Assembly (NCBI GenBank): GCA_963765875.1
Contig: CAVXYK010000029.1
Location: 239,778-303,777 of the forward strand
Reading direction: 5' to 3'
Source of the DNA: JAWKOK01 sp963765875
GTDB lineage: Bacteria; Chloroflexota; Anaerolineae; Caldilineales; Caldilineaceae
Length of the DNA: 64,000 nucleotides
Shown: positions 27,098 to 36,372 of the stretch, piece by piece
Position numbering within the stretch: the stretch's first letter is position 1
Layout: each line of letters starts with the position of its first letter
Notes under the pieces: generated by a model
Databases searched by the model: none
What the model was told of the DNA's origin: nothing
Seen by the model: only the letters and a program-made list of their open reading frames with translations
Program-made: the position numbers and the translations under genes

Positions 27098-27587
27098 TTA
27101 CCCGAAACGTTCTCGCAGCCAATGACCGTCTCCTGGCCGGCTTTGCCCAGCACACGCCCGACTGCGGGTGCGGCGAAGAGCGTGGCCAGCGCCTCAGCGA
27201 TCTCAGGCAAGTTATCGATCAAGAAATCTCCGGCCTGCATGATGACATTCCGGCAGGAATGTCATCGTCGCCGGTTTTGATCAGTTCCGTCTCCAACATC
27301 TGCAGATCGGAAACTGGGCGGCTGGCAACTGGGCGGCATCGAGCGAGTTCTTGAAGAGGGCCAACTGTTCCTGGAATGACGGCCTTGTCGTCCGGCATCG
27401 GCTCACCGACGGTTTCGTAAACCGTCTGCTGGATGTTCTTGCCGACAGCTACGTTGCGCGCGCCGGTCCCAAAATTGGCAATGATCACATCGCCGCCGAT
27501 ATCGAAATCCGCCGGCCCTGCCGCCAACTGGTCCCACCAAGGTTTCGGGGATCTCTCTGCTTTGCTCATCGTGTCGTTTCTCTTCAT
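27098..27587 (-). pseudogene. Adaptor-like gene with VAVGKNI motif, broken by several frameshifts
   Basis: Starts at ATG 27587 or 27569 (MSKAERSPKPWWDQL). The N-terminus contains GDVIIANFGTGARNVAVGKN, matching the motif in the membrane TPR gene. The frame then changes repeatedly. Reassembling the three frames gives DDKAVIQEQLALFKNSLDA, then SDLQMLETELIKTGDDD, then AGNVIMQAGDFLIDNLPEI and EALATLFAAPAVGRVLGKAG, ending at a TAA at 27098-27100. At least four single-base changes are needed (near 27377, 27320, 27250 and 27115). The short uninterrupted frame ends at 27219. Either decay or unusually poor sequence. By position it would be a small adaptor between the CHAT protease and the TPR membrane protein. 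Confidence 0.6.
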
Positions 27588-27652
27588 CTTGGTCTTTCAG
27601 CAGAAAGACTGTCCCTGGGTCCGTATGTCCCAGCAGAATTGGTTTGTGGGCC

Positions 27653-28177
27653 TCACCCAGCGTCAGCCAGATCGATCTGATTGCAGCCCAGGCCGAAGGC
27701 CGTCTTCACCGAGCGTCCATATCCCAGCGCCCGATAGAACGCTGTTGCAAACTCAATGGAGGCCACATCGGTGATGGCATCGGTCATGCCGATGACACAA
27801 TCGATCTGGGTGGCAATGGCCTCGGCCTGGTCCGCCGAATAGCAGGCATTGAGCACGACGCAGCGAATGTCGTCCCGCAAGACGCCAAACAGATCGCTGA
27901 GCGCATCTGTGGGTACGATAACGCCGCGGCCCTGCGCATCCTGCAGCACGATCTCGCTTGCAGCGCTGCCGTGGCCGCTAAAGTGTACGATGTCAGGTTG
28001 ATGGCGCAAGAGCAGTTCCTGCAGGTCGCCGATGCGGACTGCCCAATGAGAGCGCAGATCGAATTGGTCGCGGAAATCGGCCTGGCGCAGAGAGATGTCG
28101 ATGGCGCGCATCTCTTCATCCAAGCGCAGGGGATCTGTGTCCAATGGATCGGCAGCCAGGAAGAGGAGCTTTGTCAT
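27653..28177 (-). CDS. CHAT-domain caspase-like protease (C-terminus frameshifted)
   Basis: Reads as 174 residues. The CHAT (caspase HetF-associated with TPRs) fold is clear: KLLFLAADPLDTDPLRLDEE at the N-terminus, catalytic histidine in DIVHFSGHGS (H69) and catalytic cysteine in VVLNACYSADQ (C112), then GMTDAITDVASIEFATAFY. Such proteases act in bacterial conflict and cell-death systems. The frame stops at IDLADAG; one base less near 27662 would continue as LGEAHKPILLGHTDPGTVFL, the normal end of the domain, into the next gene's start. It heads a same-strand run CHAT - adaptor - TPR membrane protein - two secreted proteins. Confidence 0.85.
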   Translation of the reverse strand: MTKLLFLAADPLDTDPLRLDEEMRAIDISLRQADFRDQFDLRSHWAVRIGDLQELLLRHQPDIVHFSGHGSAASEIVLQDAQGRGVIVPTDALSDLFGVLRDDIRCVVLNACYSADQAEAIATQIDCVIGMTDAITDVASIEFATAFYRALGYGRSVKTAFGLGCNQIDLADAG

Positions 28178-28360
28178 GTCTGTGGCCCTGTCACAAATCG
28201 ACGCATGTCAGCAATGATTCACCCGTTATGGTATCAGACCAGGTAGTCAGCAGCTTGGTCTGCGCACCCGAGCGCGAACCTTCCAGCAGGTACACCATAT
28301 CATGGCCGGCAAGTGCCGACCGGAGGCGGGGTCCCATTTTAGCGGTAGGCGCGGGTCGGG

Positions 28361-29359
28361 TCAAGCGCGTTTTAGGGCGGGCAGTACGCGTTCGCCGAGG
28401 AGTCGCAGACCTTCGGTCGTGCTCAGGCCGTGCGGAGTGCCGAGCTCAACACGTTCCGCGCCGGCTTCGAAGAGTTGATTGGCCTGCTCAGCAACGTCAT
28501 CCGGCGTGCCGGCCAGGGCAAAGCGAGCAAGCAGTTCGTCCGAAATGAGCGCGCCGGCCGTCTCAAAATCATATCGGTCGGCCGCAGACTGGATTCTTGC
28601 CTTCAACTCTGGTTCGATGGAGACGGTCGGATCGAGGGTGGCAACGATGGGCAGATAGAGCGCCACCTCTCGGCGAGCCAAGCGCCGCGCCGCCTCACCG
28701 TCCTCGTCAACTACGGAGACGGCGCCGATGGCCAGGCCGATCTTGTCTCCGTTGACTCCGGCTTCGGCCGCCGCCTTGGAAACCATGGACCGGAAGTGAG
28801 GCAGAACGTCGGGATTGGCGCTGCCGCCAATCTTGATCTCGTCGATCTGTTCGATGCAGGCCCGGATCGTCTTGGCGCCCCAGCTTCCCAGCAGAAAGGG
28901 AATGTCCGGCCGAAGGATGGACCAGCGCAGTGAGTCGCCGCCGGCCAGCGGAAAAATCTCGCCGCTGAGCGGCTCGGTTGATTGATGCAGCAGATGGCGA
29001 ACGCATGCCATCGACTCGCGTAGCGCGGTGACAGGACGCTGAGGCTCCACGCCGACAAAGTCAAGCCAGCCGCCCCGGGCCAGCCCCAGGTAAGCGCGCC
29101 CATTGGATGCCTCATCAATCAACGCAATGTTGCCTGCAATGCTAATCGGGTGGCTGGTGAACGGGTTGACGGCAGCCACGCCGACACTGATCCGCTGTGT
29201 GGCGCGCGCCATCTCCAACAGCGGCAACCAGGCCGGCTGGTAGAGCATATCGTTGTAGACCGTCACGCCGTCGTAGCCGTAGGCCTCGACCTGCGCGGCC
29301 AGAGGACCGTAGTGGCTGAGTGGTTTGTCGGTTTGGAACGCAATGGTTGCTGTTTGCAT
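28361..29359 (-). CDS. LLM-class (luciferase-like) flavin-dependent oxidoreductase
   Basis: About 332 residues from ATG 29359 (MQTATIAFQTDKPLSHYGPL); an in-frame ATG at 29443 adds a non-conserved leader. A TIM-barrel luciferase-like protein: AQVEAYGYDGVTVYNDM, TQRISVGVAAVNPFTSHP, GRAYLGLARG and IGGSANPDVLPHF, the last a stretch typical of F420- or FMN-binding family members. It follows the livHMGF transporter on the same strand. Substrate unknown; the context may suggest oxidation of an imported compound. Confidence 0.82.
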   Translation of the reverse strand: MQTATIAFQTDKPLSHYGPLAAQVEAYGYDGVTVYNDMLYQPAWLPLLEMARATQRISVGVAAVNPFTSHPISIAGNIALIDEASNGRAYLGLARGGWLDFVGVEPQRPVTALRESMACVRHLLHQSTEPLSGEIFPLAGGDSLRWSILRPDIPFLLGSWGAKTIRACIEQIDEIKIGGSANPDVLPHFRSMVSKAAAEAGVNGDKIGLAIGAVSVVDEDGEAARRLARREVALYLPIVATLDPTVSIEPELKARIQSAADRYDFETAGALISDELLARFALAGTPDDVAEQANQLFEAGAERVELGTPHGLSTTEGLRLLGERVLPALKRA

Positions 29360-29412
29360 GGGTAGGTGACTGGTGGATGGTGATTTGGGATTCGGGTGGG
29401 TAAATGAATGAT

Positions 29413-29477
29413 AAAGAGCAAAGATCAACGAGCGGATGGTCACCCGTCACGCACGTCAATCTTTGATCTTCGCTCTT
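29413..29477 (-). terminator. Inverted repeat at the 3' end of livF
   Basis: Arms AAAGAGCAAAGATCAA (29413-29428) and TTTGATCTTCGCTCTT (29462-29477), about 15 of 16 paired. The right arm encodes the last residues of LivF. On the minus strand the stem is followed by TTTATCATT, so weak termination is possible. Confidence 0.4.
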
Positions 29478-30206
29478 CTTTTTCTGTTTTCTCTCTGTCC
29501 GAAACCGACGCCAAGATACCCTTTGATCGTCTCTTCGTCGGCGTGGACCTCCTTGGCCGTTCCGCTGAAGGCGACCTGACCTTCCCTCAGGATGTAGGCG
29601 TAGTCGCACCAACGCAGGACGCTGCGCGCGTTCTGCTCGACGACAAGCAGCGTGATACCGCTGCGGCTTAGCGTCTGGAGCGTCTTGAAAACTTCGGTGA
29701 CGAAGAGGGGCGAAAGCCCGGCGCTCGGCTCATCAAGCAGCATGAGCTTGGGACGGGCCAGCCAGCCCATGGCAATGGCCAGCATCTGGCGCTCGCCGCC
29801 GCTGAGCTGGCCTGCACGCTGGCGCCGGCGGCTGTTCAGAATCGGAAAGAGTTCGAACGCTTCGCTCAACGCGAACATCGGCATCTCGCTTGTCCAGCTT
29901 GCGCACGGGCAGCAGTAGATTGTCGCTGACCGTCATGGAGGTGAAGATGTTTTCACGCTGCGGCACATAGGCAAGACCACGCCGGCCGACCATATCCGTG
30001 GCAACCCCGATTAGTGACTCATCTTCGAAGCGGATATCGCCTGCGGCGATATTGGTGAATCCGTAGATACTCTTGAGCAGCGTCGACTTGCCGCTGCCGT
30101 TGGGCCCCAAAATCGCCACAAACTGGGATTCGCCCACTTCAAGATTGACTTCGTTCAAAATGATAAGTTTGCCGTAGCCGGCGCTGAGATCTTGGATTGA
30201 AAGCAT
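29456..30206 (-). CDS. livF: Branched-chain amino acid-type ABC transporter ATP-binding protein LivF (frameshifted)
   Basis: Reconstructed length about 249 residues, normal for LivF. The upstream frame holds MLSIQDLSAGYG, Walker A (LGPNGSGKSTLLKSI) and the Q-loop region (YVPQRENIF). The downstream frame holds ALSEAFELFPIL, the ABC signature LSGGERQMLAI, Walker B (LMLLDEPSAGLSP) and the H-loop region. The two frames meet at about 29880-29895, where one base too many (GTTCGCG for GTCGCG) explains the break. It energises uptake together with LivG, LivH and LivM. Confidence 0.88.
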
Positions 30207-30276
30207 GAGGGTGATCGGGGACCAGGGATAGGTGGCTAGCGTTCTGTCTGACATTTCGCTTTCGTGGGGATAAATC

Positions 30277-30369
30277 CCGCTGCTAACAACGAGAAGCGCC
30301 CTCGGGCGCTGAGATTTAGCCGCTGAGGCGGCTTTTCGTTGTTAGCAGCCGGCTTCAGCCGTTGCTGCG
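30277..30369. repeat. Cloverleaf-like structured intergenic repeat
   Basis: Outer stem of about 20 bp (30277-30296 with 30333-30352, 18 of 20 paired) encloses two perfect hairpins: AGCGCCC/GGGCGCT (30295-30310) and AGCCGC/GCGGCT (30318-30333). The right flank 30347-30369 is repeated at 25131-25153. It lies between livG and livF and could fold as RNA or DNA cruciform. Confidence 0.75.
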
Positions 30370-30461
30370 AGCCAAATGTCAACAGAACCCAGGGAGTGGA
30401 TGGCAGACTGCCTACAGATTGAGAGCCTACCCCCAATCACGAACCTCTATTCTTCCCCTTT

Positions 30462-31215
30462 CTATTCTCCAAAATATACTTCACGAACCTCTTTGTTATC
30501 GGCAATCTCGTCCGGCGTGCCATGGGCAAGCACTTGGCCCATGTGCATGACATAGACGCTGTCGACAAAATCGAAGAGAATCTCTAGACGATGTTCAACG
30601 ATCAGAAACGTGAGCCCCATTGAAACACGCAGTTCCTCAATGCGTTCGAAGATCTCGTAGGCCAGATCGGGCGCAACGCCGGCCGTCGGCTCATCCAGCA
30701 ACAGCAGCTTGGGATCGCCCATCATGCTGCGCGATAGCTCCAGCAGCTTCATCTGACCGCCTGACAGGTCTGAGGCCAGATTACCGTAGTGGCCATGCAA
30801 TTGCGTCTGGGCCATGATCGCCGCGACCGCCTGCGCGTTCTCATTCTCTTGCCGCCGCCAGAGTCGATGCCACGGCGCCTTGCCCGGCCGTTCACCGGTC
30901 TGATTCTTGACCGGCAGCAGCATGTTGTCCAGCACTGACATGCGAAAAAAGAGCGACGGGTCCTGGAAACTGCGCGCCACGCCGCGCTGGAAGACCTCAT
31001 CTGCCGGGATATCGGTGATATCCTGATCGTCCAGAAGAATGCGCCCCGCAGACGGCTGCAAGCTGCCTGCGATCAGATTGAGCAGCGTCGATTTTCCGCT
31101 GCCGTTGGGCCCGATCAGACCGATGATCTGGCCGCGCGGGCACCGTCAGCGAAACGTCATTGACGGCCAGTAGGCTTTCGAAAGATTTGGAGACGTTGGT
31201 TAGGGTTAGCATCAC
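30462..31215 (-). CDS. livG: Branched-chain amino acid-type ABC transporter ATP-binding protein LivG (frameshifted)
   Basis: Reconstructed length about 250 residues. The first frame gives MLTLTNVSKSFESLLAVND. The second gives Walker A (LIGPNGSGKSTLLNLIAG), VARSFQDPSLFFRMSVLDN, the ABC signature LASDLSGGQMKLLEL and Walker B (LLLLDEPTAGVAP). The frames join at about 31136-31142, where CCCGCGCGG has one base more than the CCGCGCGG needed for VPRGQIIG. The start overlaps the livM stop by 4 nt. Partner of LivF. Confidence 0.88.
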
Positions 31216-32250
31216 TCCATCGCCTCACTCGCCCGCGTCGTGTGCAGCGGCTCCGGCAGGAGACCCTGCGGACGATAGCGCAGCATGAGCAGCAGGATGA
31301 TGCCGAAAATGATATAGCGAACGTAGTTGAACTCGAACTGCGAGCCGAGCATGTTCATCTGGATGGCGCTGATGGCGGTCACGCGATCCAGGACTGTGAT
31401 GATCAACGCCCCCAGCAACGCGCCCTTGTTGTTGCCGAGACCGCCCAGCACGATCATCACCCAGATGTCCAGGGTGAGTGCCATGACGTAGTCGTTGGCG
31501 CTGGCGAAGCCGAGGTTGACCACGAAGAAGACGCCGGCGATGGCTGCAATGGCCGAGCCGATGACCATGACCTGAGCGCGTGTGCGTTTGACCGACTTGC
31601 CAAGGTTGGTGGCGACCACATCGTTCTCGCGCACTGATTTCATCAGGCGACCATAGGGCGAGCGAACCAGACGTTCCGAGAATAGATAGATCGCGCCGGT
31701 GAAACAGAGCACCAACGCAGCAAAGAGCATGGACGAAAGCCGTGGGTTGCCCAGAAAAGTGAACGGCTGCGATATCCCCGATAGCCCGTTGTGGCCACAG
31801 ATGACCGGTTCATAGCTACGCATAAAGATGCGCAAAATCTCGCTGGCCACCAGCAGCACCAAGGCCAGATACCACTCTTCTTTCAGTCGCAACGCCGGAT
31901 AGGAAGCCAGATAGCCGACCAGCCCGCCGATGGCCGCGGCGATGACCAGCGTGATGGCAAAGTTGGCGAAGCCGATGGCGGGCATGGTGCGCATGATCTC
32001 GCCGCGCAGTTGCAGCGCCTGGCCCAGCCCAGACCCGCAAGGATAGATGAACTCTTGCCCGGCCAGCCGCGGCAGCAGACGCGGTATAGGTCACGCCCGC
32101 GGTGTAGGCGCCAACCGAGACAAAGAGCGCCTGGCCGAAGTTGGGAATCCCGGTCAGCCCATATTCAAGATTGAGGCTCAACGCAATCATCGCAGAGATG
32201 CCGAAGAAGGTCAGCAGGGCGATGATGGTGGCAACTAGGTCAATGTGCAT
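31212..32250 (-). CDS. livM: Branched-chain amino acid-type ABC transporter permease LivM (frameshifted)
   Basis: Reconstructed length about 345 residues, starting at MHIDLVATIIALLTFFG. The first frame includes LSLNLEYGLTGIPNFGQALF, the conserved LivM/LivH N-terminal motif. The second frame covers the remaining helices and the cytoplasmic EAA-like loop (RLMKSVRENDVVATNLGKS). The change of frame is at about 32065-32080 (ACCGCGT where ACGCGT fits). No Shine-Dalgarno is visible before the start. Forms the membrane channel with LivH. Confidence 0.86.
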
Positions 32251-32251
32251 G

Positions 32252-32347
32252 GATGGTGATTGGTGATTGGGGAACAGGGATTGGGAGATTAGGAGAGATT
32301 CCGAATCTGCACCCAATCCCCAATCCCTGATCCCCAATCACCATTCC
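32252..32347. repeat. Inverted repeat between livH and livM
   Basis: Left arm 32252-32289 (GGTGATTGG..GGGATTGGG) is the imperfect complement of the right arm 32314-32347 (CCCAATCCC..CCAATCACC). The arms are built of GGTGATTGGGGA-type units. It overlaps the end of livH in its corrected frame. Confidence 0.6.
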
Positions 32348-33288
32348 CTATAAGTTCCGTCGTCGGCTCCTGCTTGAACATACCCAGGCTGCCGGCGAAA
32401 TCGGTCAGACCCTGGGGGCGGAAGAGCAGACACGAGAATGATGATGATGAATGGAATCGCCGGCTTGAAGCTGAAATCAATGCCCAGGTAGTGGTTGAGC
32501 AATTGCATCAGCGTGTTTTCCGAAAAGGCGACGATATACGCGCCCAGGATGGTGCCGATGAAGCTGGTCATGCCGCCCAGGATGGTGGCCGCAAAGACCG
32601 AGAGAATGGCCAGCCAGCCCAGCATGGGATTGACGAAGGTATACATTCCCCACATGGCCCCGCCGACACCAGCCAGCCCGCCGGCCAATATCCAGGTCAG
32701 GTTCTTGACGCGTTCGATCGGAATGCCGGTGATGGCAGCCAGATCGGCATTGTCGGCCAGGGCACGCATTTCTCGGCCCAGTTCTGTGTAGTTGAGAATC
32801 AAGCTGAGGACGACGACCAGGGCGATGCTGGTCGGCACAACCCAGACGAAGAGATTCGTCAGCGTCAGCCAGTCGGTCTGAAACAAGACGGTTGTGGGTA
32901 CCTGAATGCGCTTGTCGAAGAGATCGAAACGATCAACCAGCAGAAAGATGATATAGCGCAGGATCAAGCCGACGGCAAATGAAGCCAGGATCATCGTGTA
33001 CATGGACGGATTGACCTTGGCCAGAGGTCTGTAGACGACGCGATGACAGGCCAATGCCACCAGCGCCGAGGCCAGAAAGGCCGTACCCAACACCAGCAAC
33101 GGGTTGCTCGATACCCCCATCGACATCACCAGCGCAGCAAAAGCGCCGACTGTGATCAGTTCGGCATGGGCAAAGTTGGGCAATTTGATTACGGCCATCG
33201 TCAATGTCAGGCCAAGGGCCATTAGGGCGTAGAGACTGCCAACTTGCACCGTGCGAATCAGCGAGTCGATCAGGAGCGCTGCGGTCAA
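32289..33288 (-). CDS. livH: Branched-chain amino acid-type ABC transporter permease LivH (3' frameshift)
   Basis: About 332 residues after correction. It starts at TTG 33288 with AGCAGGT just upstream. It contains VGSLYALMALGLTLTMAVIK, LPNFAHAELITVGAF, the EAA loop (LGREMRALADNADLAAITGI) and LGGMTSFIGTILGAYIV, all typical of LivH. Near 32430 the frame slips: uncorrected it ends at 32338 as ALPPPGSDRF, corrected it reads LLFRPQGLTDFAG, the conserved permease C-terminus. First gene of livH-livM-livG-livF. Confidence 0.88.
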
Positions 33289-33317
33289 GAGTACCTGCTA
33301 GCTTTCATGTGGCATAG

Positions 33318-33375
33318 AGAGGGACGGAGACCGGGGTGACGGTGGCCTGCACCGTCCTGGATGACTTGTCCCTCT
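33318..33375. repeat. Nested inverted repeat upstream of livH
   Basis: Outer arms AGAGGGAC (33318-33325) and GTCCCTCT (33368-33375); inner stem GACGGTG (33338-33344) and CACCGTC (33350-33356). It lies in the livH leader region and resembles the GGGGACGG palindromes near 35.2 kb. Confidence 0.55.
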
Positions 33376-33437
33376 GTTGAGAGCTCGATTATATCGGGCT
33401 TTGGCAGCGAGGACAAATGAGGCAAAAACTGAGGCAA

Positions 33438-33498
33438 CAAAAAGCGCCTCATCGCTGCATCACAGGCTATCCACCTATGGATGCAACGATGCGGCGCT
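33438..33498 (-). terminator. Rho-independent terminator of the small lipoprotein gene
   Basis: On the minus strand an 18-bp stem (16 paired: GCGCCgCATCGtTGCATC with its complement) is followed by TTTTTGTT, 29 nt beyond the stop at 33527. Confidence 0.8.
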
Positions 33499-33526
33499 CA
33501 GGTTCGAGTCCAACATACGCTCGGAT

Positions 33527-33949
33527 CTATTCGCCGCAGCTCAACCCCGAGATTGCCTGGTTCAATGCCACTTGGACCTGCTGAACGGCAGTCTGGATCT
33601 CTGCTGCCGAGTCGCCGAGCGGTTGATCATCCGGCAACCCTTCGACAGTGGCGGCAAGGCCATCATACGCAGTCAACATTTCCTCGATTGCGACCGAGTT
33701 GAGCGCCTGGTTGGCGGTTCTCAGCAGAGAGACCACGCCGTCGACTTCCGCCTTGATTTGCTTCACATCGCCAACGGTGACGTCTTCAGAGACAGCAGCG
33801 AACTGATCGACGGCTGTGTTCAAATTCGTGAGCGGTTCGCAGGCTCTTTCCTGTACTGCACCCATGCCGGGCACGTTCTGGCTGCAGCCGGCCAACAAAA
33901 TCACAAAAACCAAGGAGACCAGAAACGGCAGCCCTTTACGCTTGTTCAT
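33527..33949 (-). CDS. Small lipoprotein, unknown function
   Basis: 140 residues. A signal peptide with lipobox LLAGC (VSLVFVILLAGCSQN) makes it a probable lipoprotein. The mature part is mostly predicted helix (VDQFAAVSEDVTVGDVKQIK, EEMLTAYDGLAATVEGLP) with a C-terminal cysteine (ISGLSCGE) and another near the N-terminus (ERACEPL). It is followed by a strong terminator. No recognised family. Confidence 0.72.
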   Translation of the reverse strand: MNKRKGLPFLVSLVFVILLAGCSQNVPGMGAVQERACEPLTNLNTAVDQFAAVSEDVTVGDVKQIKAEVDGVVSLLRTANQALNSVAIEEMLTAYDGLAATVEGLPDDQPLGDSAAEIQTAVQQVQVALNQAISGLSCGE

Positions 33950-33975
33950 TCATTTATCCCTTTCCATTTTTCGAT

Positions 33976-35133
33976 TCAGCTCGGCTCTGGACCAAGCTTG
34001 GTACGCTTGCCAAGGTACTCGCTGATCTCTCGTTTTGAGAGAATGCCGATGATCAGTTCGCTGTTGAGCAAAGGCATTGAGACGCCCTGGTCGCACATGA
34101 CCGGTACCTGATGGATCTCACGTCGTTCCATTGTTTCCAGCGCTTCCAGAAGCGAAGCCTCAGATGGCAATATTACCAGCCGCTCCGGCGCTGTCATAAT
34201 CTGCTCAACCGTGATGCTGGGCCATCGCTCCCGATCGACACGTGCGACGTCGGTCAGCGTGATGATGCCGGCGACACGATCCTCTTCCTCTACGAGAAAA
34301 TATCCCTCGCCGTGCGCCAACACATGGTCCGAAACCAGTCGGTCGATTGTCAGGCCGCGTGGGACTCTGGCATAGCCGGGCCGAAGCACTTGTTCCACGC
34401 TTACGCCTTCGAGCATGTCATGCACACGATTCTGTTTCATTGCGGATGAGGCTGCGCTGAAGAGAAACCAGCCGATGAAGAGCAGCCAGACTCCGCTGGA
34501 GACATCACCGCCAAAGAGAGAAAACGCACCGAGCCCCATAAAGCCCGTCGCGACTATCTGGCCGCCGACTGAGGCATATTGGGTGGCACGTACCTGGCTA
34601 CCACTCCAGGCCCAGACCGCTGCACGAAGCACGCGCCCGCCATCGAGTGGAAAGCCGGGGATCAGGTTGAATATTGCCAGTATCAGGTTGATGCGAGCCA
34701 GATAGAGGGCCGGTATCGCCAAATACCCAGTCAGATCACGACTCAGCAGCCAGGTAGCGTAGAAGCCGGCCGCCAGCGCCATGCTTACCATCGGACCGGC
34801 AATGGCGATGCGGAACTCTTCCTGCGGATTGCGGGTGTCCTCTGACAGTTCAGCCACGCCGCCGAAGATGAAGAGCGTGATGCGCCGCACCGGCAGCTTG
34901 TGACGCAGGGCCTCGAAGGCGTGCCCCAATTCGTGCAACAAGACCGATGCAAAGAGGAGCACGGTTGTTACTGCCCCCATGATCCAGTAGGCGAGGAGAG
35001 GCGCTTCAGGAAACATTGCGGGAAAGAGACTGGAGGCCAGCGAACTACTCATCAGGGCAAAAACAAGAAACCAGCTCCAGTGGAGACCGATGGGAATGCC
35101 CCAAACTGTACCCAGTTGAATATTAGCCTTCAT
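33976..35133 (-). CDS. Site-2 protease-family (M50) membrane metalloprotease with CBS domains
   Basis: 385 residues, six or so membrane helices. The zinc site is HELGHAF (H67, E68, H71) with the third ligand in LIPGFPLDGGRVLRA. Two CBS domains at the C-terminus (about 250-370: DHVLAHGEGYFLVEEEDRV, ERLVILPSEASLLEALET) could sense adenine nucleotides. This is the SpoIVFB/YUP-type subgroup of M50 proteases that cleave membrane-embedded regulators. AAGGA precedes the ATG. It sits next to htpX, another membrane protease gene; both suit envelope quality control. Confidence 0.92.
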   Translation of the reverse strand: MKANIQLGTVWGIPIGLHWSWFLVFALMSSSLASSLFPAMFPEAPLLAYWIMGAVTTVLLFASVLLHELGHAFEALRHKLPVRRITLFIFGGVAELSEDTRNPQEEFRIAIAGPMVSMALAAGFYATWLLSRDLTGYLAIPALYLARINLILAIFNLIPGFPLDGGRVLRAAVWAWSGSQVRATQYASVGGQIVATGFMGLGAFSLFGGDVSSGVWLLFIGWFLFSAASSAMKQNRVHDMLEGVSVEQVLRPGYARVPRGLTIDRLVSDHVLAHGEGYFLVEEEDRVAGIITLTDVARVDRERWPSITVEQIMTAPERLVILPSEASLLEALETMERREIHQVPVMCDQGVSMPLLNSELIIGILSKREISEYLGKRTKLGPEPS

Positions 35134-35163
35134 CGCGCTTCCTTTCGTGAATAGTCAAGGAAC

Positions 35164-35286
35164 GGGGTGTATTTCACGCTGGGGGCAGGATCTCACGTGC
35201 TGGGGACGGTCCAGTACAATTGGGTCATGCCGGCATCTCCTGGACCGTCCCCGGCACGTTGTCGCCCCGAACCTGAAATGCACCCC
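35164..35286. repeat. REP-like nested inverted repeat (GTGC.GGGGACGGTCC)
   Basis: Outer arms GGGGTGTATTTCA (35164-35176) and TGAAATGCACCCC (35274-35286). Inner arms GTGCTGGGGACGGTCCAG (35197-35214) and CTGGACCGTCCCCGGCAC (35240-35257). The core is related to the palindrome at 36373. The region 35134-35435 contains nothing else recognised. Confidence 0.7.
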
Positions 35287-35435
35287 AAGGAACAGTGATC
35301 GAGTCAGCATTTGATCGGTAGGAAACGAGCCGGAGACTCGCCCTTCGACCTTCCGGAGAAGCAAGTGGTTATTCTGCCTGAAGGCAGGTCAGCTCACCGG
35401 AAGGAGCGATCAGCGATAAATCTGCTCCCCGGTCC

Positions 35436-36332
35436 CTAGCGTGCTGTAACCAGACCCTGTGACGGGTTAGGCGATCCTGCCATGGCATGCAGGGCCGCCA
35501 CCCGCTTTTCCGTCTGCGGATGGGTACGGAAGAGTGCACCAAGACCGCCCAACATCGGATTGACGATGTAGAGATGCGAAGCCGCCGGATTGACGTCGGC
35601 TGGACGTCGGCTAACGCCGGCCTCCAGCTTCTCCAGTGCACCGGCCAGCGGCATTGGATCACCCAGGATGGCGGCGCCGGCCGCATCCGCGCTGAATTCG
35701 CGGGAACGAGAGATGGCCATCTGGATCAAAAGCGCACCGATGGGCGCGAGGATCAGGGCCATCAGACCACCGACCATGTCACCGAGTCCGCCCTCTTCCT
35801 CGCCATCGCCGCCGAAGCCACCAAAAATCATGCCCCACATGACGATGTCAGCCAACATGGCCACCGCGCCGGCTGCGGTGGCGGCCACACTGGCAATCAA
35901 TGTATCGCGATGTTTGATGTGGGCCAGCTCATGGGCGATGACGCCGGCCAGCTCATCGGTCTCCAACATAGCAATCAGCCCTGTCGTCACCGCCACAGCC
36001 CCTTTTTCAGGCGAACGGCCCGTGGCAAAGGCATTTGGCATGTCGCTTTCGATGACGTAGACACGCGGCTTGGGCAGGCCGGCTCGTACAGCAAGGACAT
36101 CCACAATTCTATGCAGATCAGGCTGCTCGTCCGAAGAGGCCTCGCGTGCACCGTTCATACGCAGCGCCAGCTTGTCTGAGAACCACCACGCACCCAGGTT
36201 CATGCCCCCCGCAAATAGCAGCGCCAGCATCATGCCGGTACGTCCACCGACGGATGCGCCGATAAAGAGGAAGAGCCCTGTCAGTGCGCCCAAGAAGAGA
36301 ACGGTCTTAGCATTATTCTGAAACTGTCTCAT
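35436..36332 (-). CDS. htpX: Protease HtpX homologue (M48 membrane metalloprotease)
   Basis: 298 residues. Two N-terminal membrane helices, then the zinc motif HELAH (H134, E135, H138) in VIAHELAHIKHRDT, further helices, and the third ligand region SREFSADAAGA. AAGGAGG lies 7 nt before the ATG. HtpX degrades misfolded membrane proteins and is usually stress-induced. Here its transcript probably starts near 36737 and runs through a structured leader with a terminator and a REP-like repeat, giving an unusually long 5' UTR of about 400 nt. Confidence 0.95.
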   Translation of the reverse strand: MRQFQNNAKTVLFLGALTGLFLFIGASVGGRTGMMLALLFAGGMNLGAWWFSDKLALRMNGAREASSDEQPDLHRIVDVLAVRAGLPKPRVYVIESDMPNAFATGRSPEKGAVAVTTGLIAMLETDELAGVIAHELAHIKHRDTLIASVAATAAGAVAMLADIVMWGMIFGGFGGDGEEEGGLGDMVGGLMALILAPIGALLIQMAISRSREFSADAAGAAILGDPMPLAGALEKLEAGVSRRPADVNPAASHLYIVNPMLGGLGALFRTHPQTEKRVAALHAMAGSPNPSQGLVTAR

Positions 36333-36372
36333 GCTGCTGCCTCCTTAAGTAGAAGTCTGTAAGTTGTTACAG

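Noticed and set aside
28197..28338. 47-codon minus-strand frame upstream of the CHAT gene (MGPRLRSALAGHD...)
   Set aside because: No ribosome site and no recognisable domain; it could be a remnant but cannot be supported.
33503..33515. GGTTCGAGTCC, resembling a tRNA T-arm
   Set aside because: The flanking bases do not form the T stem and no acceptor, D or anticodon stems are present.
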